Positions 58,791-64,000 of a stretch of DNA of 64,000 bases are shown piece by piece. A program made the translations under genes and the position numbers. The notes under the pieces were generated by a model, which worked only from the letters and a program-made list of their open reading frames with translations, had not been told where the DNA came from and ran no database searches. Origin of the DNA: Rhizorhabdus sp049889055 (GTDB lineage: Bacteria > Pseudomonadota > Alphaproteobacteria > Sphingomonadales > Sphingomonadaceae); contig NZ_JBLTWO010000008.1 in NCBI RefSeq assembly GCF_049889055.1, positions 124,001 through 188,000 of the forward strand, read 5' to 3'. The stretch's first letter is position 1, and every line of letters begins with the position of its first letter.

Positions 58791-60614
58791 ATGGATCGTC
58801 GCTCGTTCATCGCATCGGCAGGCGTGGCCGCTCTGGTGGCCGGGCTCCACTCATGGGCGGTCTCGGCAGCCACGGATGCGCCGGCCGGACCGGATGATGC
58901 CAGGCTGAACGCGCTGTTCGACGAGATTTTCGCCGAAGCGCTCGATGCGTCGCCCGAGTTCTGCACCGGGCTGGGTTTCGACAAAGGCCCGCGCGCGGCG
59001 GCGAAGAGCCGGCTCGACGACAATAGCGACGAGGAGATGCGGCGAGATCTTGTGCGGACCAAGCGGCGTCTGGCGCAGCTCGAAGCCTTTCCGGTGGACA
59101 AGCTGTCCGAGGCGGCGGCGCTGAACCGTGAGATCGTTCTCTATTCGCTGCGCAATTCCGCGGTGGCACCCGAGCGTTTCGGCATCGACAGCGTGATTCG
59201 CCCCTATCGCATCTTCCAGCAGGGCGGCGCCTATTTCAGCGTCCCCGATTTTCTCAACGACGCCCATGTGATTGCGGACCGAGCCGATTGCGACGCCTAT
59301 CTTGCCCGGCTGGAGGCCTTCGGTCCGGTCCTCGATACCGACAGCGCAGTACAGCGGGCGCGTTCCGAGCGCGGCTTCACGGCGCCCGACTTCTCGGTGG
59401 ACCTGACCCTGGGGCAACTTCGCAAGTTGCGCGACGTCCCTGCCGATCAAAGCCCGCTCGTGCTGTCGCTGAAGCGTCGGGCGGCGGAGAAGGGCATCGG
59501 CGGCGATTTCGGTCCGGCGGCGGCGCGCCTGGTGGAGCAGAGCGTCTATCCGGCACTGGACCGGCAGATTGCGCTGATGACCGAACTGCGCCGGACGACG
59601 CGCCCCGGAGCGGGCGTGTGGAGGCTGCCGGACGGCGACGCGATCTACGCGGCGGCGCTCGCCCAGGCGACGACGACGAGCTTCACGCCCGACGAGGTCC
59701 ACCGCATGGGGCTGGAGCAGGTGGCGGAGATCAGCGCCGAACTCGACGCGATCCTCAAGTCGCAGGGCTTCACCAAGGGCGGCGTCGGCGAGCGGCTGAC
59801 GATGCTGAACAAGGATCCTCGGCAGCTTTACGCCAATGACGCGGCCGGGCGTGCGGCACTGATCGCTTCGCTCAACGAAGGCGTGAAGGGCATGTATGCG
59901 AAGCTCGGCCGCTATTTCTCGCATGTGCCGACGGCGGCGCTCGAAATCCGGGCGGTGCCGGTCGAGATCCAGGACGGCGCGTCCAACGGCTATTACAAGC
60001 GGGCGACGCTCGACGGCTCCCGGCCCGCCATCTACTTCATCAACCTGAAGGATGTCGGCGACTGGCCGAAATACAGCCTGCCCGCGCTGACCTATCATGA
60101 GGGCGTCCCCGGCCACCATCTGCAGATCAGCCTGGCGCAGGAATCGAAGGACATTCCGACGCTGCGCAAGATCAGCTTCTTCGGCGCCTACAGCGAGGGC
60201 TGGGCGCTTTATGCCGAGCAGTTGGCCGACGAGCTTGGCGGCTATGCCGATCCGCTCGAACGGGCCGGCTATCTGCAGTCTTTCCTGTTCCGTGCAGCCC
60301 GGCTGGTGGTCGACACCGGCATCCATGTGAAGCGCTGGGACCGCGACAAGGCGACGGCCTATATGGTGGAGACGACCGGCTTTGCCGCGCCCCGTTCGCA
60401 GCGCGAGGTGGAACGCTATTGCACGCAGCCGGGGCAGGCCTGCTCGTACAAGGTCGGGCATATGGCCTGGGTGCGTGCCCGTAAGCAGGCCGAGGCGCGG
60501 CTGGGCGGCAAGTTCGACATCCGCCAGTTTCATGATGTGTTGAAAAGTGGCGCCATGCCGCTGACCGTGATGGAGAAGCTCGTCGAACGGCGCAGCGAAG
60601 CCGCAGCAGGCTGA
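58791..60614 (+). CDS. DUF885 family exported metallohydrolase
   Basis: A 607-residue protein with a Tat-type signal (MDRRSFIASAGVAALVAG). ATG 58791 follows GGAGAGG. The C-terminal half has the DUF885 metal site TYHEGVPGHHLQISLAQES (an HExxxxHH-like variant of HExxH) and GAYSEGWALYAEQLADELG, which provides another Glu ligand. These proteins are related to M2/M3-type zinc peptidases, with a fold distantly like carboxypeptidase Taq, and are usually periplasmic or surface-bound. The substrate is unknown. Confidence 0.9.
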   Translation: MDRRSFIASAGVAALVAGLHSWAVSAATDAPAGPDDARLNALFDEIFAEALDASPEFCTGLGFDKGPRAAAKSRLDDNSDEEMRRDLVRTKRRLAQLEAFPVDKLSEAAALNREIVLYSLRNSAVAPERFGIDSVIRPYRIFQQGGAYFSVPDFLNDAHVIADRADCDAYLARLEAFGPVLDTDSAVQRARSERGFTAPDFSVDLTLGQLRKLRDVPADQSPLVLSLKRRAAEKGIGGDFGPAAARLVEQSVYPALDRQIALMTELRRTTRPGAGVWRLPDGDAIYAAALAQATTTSFTPDEVHRMGLEQVAEISAELDAILKSQGFTKGGVGERLTMLNKDPRQLYANDAAGRAALIASLNEGVKGMYAKLGRYFSHVPTAALEIRAVPVEIQDGASNGYYKRATLDGSRPAIYFINLKDVGDWPKYSLPALTYHEGVPGHHLQISLAQESKDIPTLRKISFFGAYSEGWALYAEQLADELGGYADPLERAGYLQSFLFRAARLVVDTGIHVKRWDRDKATAYMVETTGFAAPRSQREVERYCTQPGQACSYKVGHMAWVRARKQAEARLGGKFDIRQFHDVLKSGAMPLTVMEKLVERRSEAAAG

Positions 60615-60669
60615 ACCGAAAAGGAGCAAGGGGGCCGCGTCGGCGGCCTCCTCGTCCTGTCAGGTCGCA

Positions 60670-60819
60670 ACGCTGCCGCAGGAAGGCGCCGACGAGGCCG
60701 AAGCCCGTCAGGAACATCGCCCAGGTACCAGGCTCGGGCGCAGTGCTGACTACGATGGCGGCCTGTGCCGACGCGGCTCCGAGAAAGGCCGCACGCGACA
60801 GAACTCCGCTTCTGACCAT
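60670..60819 (-). pseudogene. PEP-CTERM gene fragment
   Basis: A 50-residue segment starting at ATG 60819 (MVRSGVLSRAAFLGAASAQA) leads almost directly into STAPEPGTWAMFLTGFGLVG and FLRQR, a signal peptide plus PEP-CTERM tail with no body. The frame then continues without a stop into DNA antisense to the DUF885 gene, so the original stop is lost and the body deleted. The surrounding 333-base gap otherwise holds only a GC-rich hairpin near 60630-60650. Confidence 0.6.
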
Positions 60820-60947
60820 AAGCAACTACACCCCGAGATGCGCCATCGCATACACAGCGGAGAACTCGGCAGCACAAGGGCCAGTCGGGCTATGGATGCC
60901 CGGCGCGGCCGGGTGGCGCCATCGCAAAGTCCTGCTATAGGCGCCTT

Positions 60948-61382
60948 ATGACCGTGATCGATCTCGACGTCTGGATCGGCAAGACCCTCTTCGTCCCGCC
61001 GATCATCAAGCTGTGCCAGATGACCCGGCAGTCCCAATATGCGGTGTCGCAGTTGTTCTGGTTTGCCACCGCGCTGGACCAGCTTCGCATCGCAACGACG
61101 TTGACGGCGCAGATCATCGCCGGGGTAATTAGCGTCCTTATGATGTTCCCGGCGTCGTTCCTTGCTCTCACTTCGGCTTTCAGCGCGCGCTGGTTCCGTA
61201 TGCTAGCGCTGGTACTGCTGATGCTCGACGTGGGGGCAAGCTTGTTTAGTGGTCACTGGCGCGGCGTGGAAACCTGGCTGCTCGTCCTGTTCGCCGCATA
61301 TGCCGCGACCATCACCAATGTCCCGCCGGCCGAGCAGACGGGCAAGTCGCCGGCGCTGAAGCCCGGAGAAGCACGGCGGTAG
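60948..61382 (+). CDS. Small membrane protein of unknown function
   Basis: A 144-residue protein with about three or four membrane segments (LTAQIIAGVISVLMMFPASF, MLALVLLMLDVGASLF, WLLVLFAAYAATI). The N-terminal 45 residues are amphipathic. The tail is Pro/Lys-rich and polar. No family was recognised. It is 58 bases upstream of the aldose dehydrogenase gene in the same direction. Confidence 0.75.
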   Translation: MTVIDLDVWIGKTLFVPPIIKLCQMTRQSQYAVSQLFWFATALDQLRIATTLTAQIIAGVISVLMMFPASFLALTSAFSARWFRMLALVLLMLDVGASLFSGHWRGVETWLLVLFAAYAATITNVPPAEQTGKSPALKPGEARR

Positions 61383-61440
61383 GCCGGCATCGGCAACTTG
61401 CGGCGCGATCGCGGGTTGAGACCGAAAACAGGAGGCATAT

Positions 61441-62553
61441 GTGAAGACCTTGTTCATGGCCGCCGGCCTCTCCGTGGCAAGCATGGCCGTGCCGGCCGGT
61501 GCGGCGCAGGCCCCGATCACCGGCGAACGTCCCTTCTCGACCAAGTCCTTCGTCGCGAAGGAGGTCGCACGGTTCGATCGCCCCTGGGCGATCGCCTTTC
61601 TGCCCGATGGCCGCATGCTGGTGACGGAGAAGACGGGCCGGCTGCTGCTGCTCTCGAACGGAGGGCGCGAGCGCGCCGAGGTCTCGGGAGTGCCTGCCGT
61701 CAATTCGGACGGCCAGGGTGCGCTGGGCGAGGTCGCCGTCGATCCCGACTTCGCCCGCAATGGCCTGATCTATATCAGCTACTCGTCGGCAGGGTCGCCG
61801 AACGGCATCGAATTGATGCGCGCGCGCCTTGTGGGGAGCCGGCTGACGGAGCCGAAGATCCTGTACAAGGCCCATCCGCAGCTGAGCGGCGGGCATTATG
61901 CCGGGCGCATCGCCTTCGGTCCTGACGGGCAGCTCTTCCTGTCGCTCGGCGAACGGCAGAAGTTCACGCCTGCGCAGGACCCGACGGGCGTGCTCGGCAA
62001 GATATTGAGGCTCGACCGGAACGGGCGTGCCGCAGCCGGCAATCCGCTTGCGGGCAAGGGCTTCGACCCGGCTGTCTGGAGCTATGGTCACCGCAATCCC
62101 CTCGGCCTCGCCTTCGATCTGGAAGGTCGGCTGTGGGACGTGGAAATGGGCCCGAAGGGTGGCGACGAGATCAATCTGGTCCTGCCGGGGCGCAACTATG
62201 GCTGGCCGATCGTTTCCAATGGCGACCATTATGATGGGCGCCCGATACCCGATCACCCGACCCGCCCCGATCTGGAGGCGCCAAGGGTCAGCTGGAACCC
62301 GTCGATCTCGCCGTCGTCGATGATCGTCTATCGCGGCAAGATGTTTCCGTCCTGGCGCGGCAAGGCGCTGGTCACGGCCTTGTCGGGCAAGATGCTGCTG
62401 CTGATCGACCTGGGAACCGATAGCTCGATGGAGGTCGCGCGCTACCCGATGGGCGAGCGCATCCGCTCCGTGGCGGAAGCGCAGGATGGATCGGTCTATG
62501 TGCTGGAAGACGGCAAGGACGCAAGACTGCTACGCCTGACGCCCGCGAAATGA
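61441..62553 (+). CDS. PQQ-dependent sugar (aldose/sorbosone) dehydrogenase, soluble type
   Basis: A 370-residue exported six-bladed propeller. GTG 61441 has AGGAGG seven bases upstream, and a signal peptide ends at PAGAAQ. Motifs of the GSDH/YliI family are RPWAIAFLPDGRMLVTEKTG, LGEVAVDPDFARNGLIYISY, YGHRNPLGLAFD and PGRNYGWPIVSNG, with the PQQ/Ca2+-site residues in WDVEMGPKGGDEINLV. It oxidises aldoses in the periplasm and passes electrons to the respiratory chain. Confidence 0.93.
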   Translation: MKTLFMAAGLSVASMAVPAGAAQAPITGERPFSTKSFVAKEVARFDRPWAIAFLPDGRMLVTEKTGRLLLLSNGGRERAEVSGVPAVNSDGQGALGEVAVDPDFARNGLIYISYSSAGSPNGIELMRARLVGSRLTEPKILYKAHPQLSGGHYAGRIAFGPDGQLFLSLGERQKFTPAQDPTGVLGKILRLDRNGRAAAGNPLAGKGFDPAVWSYGHRNPLGLAFDLEGRLWDVEMGPKGGDEINLVLPGRNYGWPIVSNGDHYDGRPIPDHPTRPDLEAPRVSWNPSISPSSMIVYRGKMFPSWRGKALVTALSGKMLLLIDLGTDSSMEVARYPMGERIRSVAEAQDGSVYVLEDGKDARLLRLTPAK

Positions 62554-62843
62554 CCAATCTGAAGGGGGGAGGTGACGCCCCGCCCTGGAGGACGGCGGGG
62601 CGGGGCACGCTCAAGCACAAGCCGCCCCCATATGTGCGGAATTATGCCCTGACCGTTCGCATAGCAAATCCGACGCGGGATCGCGAGCGCGATCATCGAC
62701 CCTCGAGAGCCGCTGCCCATAGCTATCAGGTCCTGCTGCCCTATAGCGAAATCCGTTCCGATTGCATCCGACAGATCGCTCTAAATTATTGTTTTACCGC
62801 GTTTTCGGAGTCACCAGATGATTCCATCTGGTTCGAACACGCT
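62554..62843. other. Intergenic region with hairpin and repeat element
   Basis: About 290 bases with no gene. A GC-rich hairpin (GCCCCGCC / GGCGGGGC, 62577-62601) follows the dehydrogenase stop, without a T-run. A dispersed-repeat-like AT-rich segment fills the right end. Confidence 0.6.
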
Positions 62844-62846
62844 CTA
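62751..62846. repeat. Repetitive-extragenic-type element
   Basis: A segment running from ATCCGTTCCGATTGCATCCG through TCTAAATTATTGTTTTACCG and GAGTCACCAGATG to AACACGCTCTAG. It contains a hairpin CCAGATG-ATTC-CATCTGG (62814-62831). It resembles extragenic elements I know from alphaproteobacterial genomes (GAGC..TTTTA..GCG..TTCGG..CCATCTGG), but copy number cannot be checked here. Its right end supplies the stop codon of the response regulator. Confidence 0.5.
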
Positions 62847-63254
62847 GGAAGGGCCGGAGTACCCTGCAGCGGCACGAGACGCGAGCAGTGCGTTTAGCGT
62901 GGCGATCAGTATCGCAGCCCGATACGGTTTTTGGAGAAACAGCACGCCGGGGGTCGCCGATGCGCATTCCTCCCGCCGATGGCCCGAGGTCACCAGAATT
63001 GGAAGATCGGGGTGGTCCCGGCGGACATGTGCCGCGAGTTGCTGCCCGTCCATCGCGCCGGGCATTCTCACATCGGTGAAGACGGCGTCGATTTCGCGGC
63101 TTTCGAGCATGCGCAAGGCTTCTTCCGCATCCTCAGCCTCCACGGCGGCATAGCCGGCCTCTTCGATCGCCTCTACCGCAAGAAGGCGAACGATCGCTTC
63201 GTCCTCGACGACGAGTATGACCGGTCGGCGGTCGGAAGCCGGCGGGGTACGCAT
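62844..63254 (-). CDS. Single-domain response regulator (CheY-like)
   Basis: A 136-residue receiver domain. The acidic pocket is ILVVEDEAIVRLLAVEAIEE, the phospho-acceptor Asp is in DAVFTDVRMPGAMDG, Thr/Ser is in ILVTSGHR and the conserved Lys is in LFLQKPYRA. No output domain. No histidine kinase lies beside it. Start ATG 63254 has no clear ribosome site; the frame is open to TTG 63278. The stop codon is provided by the right end of the repeat element. Confidence 0.9.
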   Translation of the reverse strand: MRTPPASDRRPVILVVEDEAIVRLLAVEAIEEAGYAAVEAEDAEEALRMLESREIDAVFTDVRMPGAMDGQQLAAHVRRDHPDLPILVTSGHRREECASATPGVLFLQKPYRAAILIATLNALLASRAAAGYSGPS

Positions 63255-63363
63255 GGTTCGCAACACACTCTTCCACAACAGATGGAAGCCTGTGGATAAA
63301 TCATTACGCCAGGGAAATCGACTCCGGGTCTCTGCGGAGGCATTCCCGTTTCAGGACCGGCTG

Positions 63364-64000
63364 TCAGGACTTTCGCATCCCGCTGATCGCATGGACGACA
63401 CCCGCCAGAATTCCGCCAACTGCGAAACCGATCGCTCCCGATCCCACAGCGGTGACGACCCATTGCAAGGCGCCGCCGAGTGCGGGCGCCATGGCACCGG
63501 TCGTTTCCGCAGCATGATGGATGAGGTGGGCGGGCGCAGTGATCCCGAAACTTTCCATCCCATGCACGAGGATGCCGCCGCCGACCCAGATCATCGCTGC
63601 AGTGCCGATGATCGACAGGGCGCGCATGACGACCGGCATGCCGCGAACCAGCGCGCATCCGATGGTGCGCGTGCTCGCCGACTTGGCGAGGTGCAGGCCG
63701 ATGTCGTCCATCTTCACGATCAGCGCGACGACGCCATAGACGCCCACCGTGATCGCGATCCCGACGGCAGCGAGGACGGCGGCCATGGTGGTCATCGGTA
63801 GCGAGGCGACCTCGGCAAGTGCGATGGCCATGATCTCGGCCGACAGGATGAGGTCGGTCCGGATCGCGCCAGAGACCTGCTGCTTCTCCAGCGTTTCGGC
63901 ATCGACCGTCATCAGGCGATCCTCGTCCTCATGACCCCCCATGACGGCCTCGATCACCTTCTCCGCGCCTTCGAAACAGAGATAGGCACCGCCGAGCATC
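63364..64000 (-). CDS. DUF808 family membrane protein (5' part missing)
   Basis: The C-terminal 212 residues of a DUF808 (YedI-like) membrane protein cut by the window edge. It starts mid-protein in LGGAYLCFEGAEKVIEAVMG, a DUF808 hallmark, followed by a charged loop, IRTDLILSAEIMAIALAEVA, and several membrane helices ending in GMRKS. The function of this family is not known. Confidence 0.9.
   Translation of the reverse strand, partial: MLGGAYLCFEGAEKVIEAVMGGHEDEDRLMTVDAETLEKQQVSGAIRTDLILSAEIMAIALAEVASLPMTTMAAVLAAVGIAITVGVYGVVALIVKMDDIGLHLAKSASTRTIGCALVRGMPVVMRALSIIGTAAMIWVGGGILVHGMESFGITAPAHLIHHAAETTGAMAPALGGALQWVVTAVGSGAIGFAVGGILAGVVHAISGMRKS

Noticed and set aside
58851..60629. Minus-strand open frame of 592 codons
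   Set aside because: Antisense to the DUF885 gene, which has a signal peptide, metal site and good ribosome site.

Overview
The window reads as chromosomal DNA of a Sphingomonadaceae-type alphaproteobacterium (Sphingomonas, Rhizorhabdus, Sphingobium and relatives). The evidence is a GC-rich sequence with strong G/C third-position bias, several TonB-dependent receptors (TBDRs), the order isoaspartyl methyltransferase-like / TolC / PopZ-like DUF2497 / valS, an UrcA protein, PEP-CTERM proteins, HslV with an N-terminal extension, and a DUF4198 protein beside a TBDR. The genus call is inference. No phage structural genes, integrase, transposase, rRNA or CRISPR array was seen.

Layout. Positions 1-5240, all on the minus strand, hold a metal/siderophore-like TBDR, a membrane acyltransferase-like protein, a DUF4198 periplasmic protein and a truncated hydroxypyruvate reductase. 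This block looks less GC-rich than what follows and faces the 3' end of a tRNA-Cys gene (5561-5634), as an island edge would. Positions 5809-14897 are housekeeping: methyltransferase-like protein, TolC, DUF2497, S9 peptidase, valS and a MATE exporter. valS carries an in-frame 110-bp palindromic repeat. Positions 14902-20938 form a sucrose locus: MFS transporter and TBDR divergent around two LacI-type operators, then a terminator, a cytoplasmic GH68 enzyme and a ROK fructokinase. Positions 21925-22898 are a decayed locus: an Lrp-type regulator with its middle deleted and a TBDR start fused in frame to the end of a short-chain dehydrogenase.

Positions 22979-25046 hold hemB, a GNAT acetyltransferase and a gamma-carbonic anhydrase. 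Next is a two-gene small operon behind a perfect LexA-type box (25053-25067). Then come aminopeptidase P, a CAP protein, tRNA-Thr, an FAD monooxygenase, a GMC dehydrogenase with its small subunit, a TBDR pseudogene, a cytochrome c'/cytochrome b pair, a PAS-HAMP chemoreceptor and a class A beta-lactamase-like lipoprotein.

Positions 41443-47136 hold a glycerate-kinase-like protein and glcDEF, which with the hydroxypyruvate reductase at the left edge suggest glycolate/glyoxylate salvage. Positions 47463-54676 hold two PEP-CTERM proteins, hslVU, an ArsC-like reductase, a diguanylate cyclase, purT-RidA and UrcA. Positions 54893-64000 hold a TauE exporter, a patch of small unknown genes with a 19-bp palindrome and a second LexA-type box, an XRE regulator opposite a phage-type gene, a transglutaminase, a DUF885 hydrolase, a soluble aldose dehydrogenase, a single-domain response regulator and a truncated DUF808 protein.

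The best candidates for undescribed biology are the LexA-box small operon at 25.1 kb, the LexA-box Cys-rich ORF at 56.5 kb, and the palindromic element living inside an essential synthetase gene.
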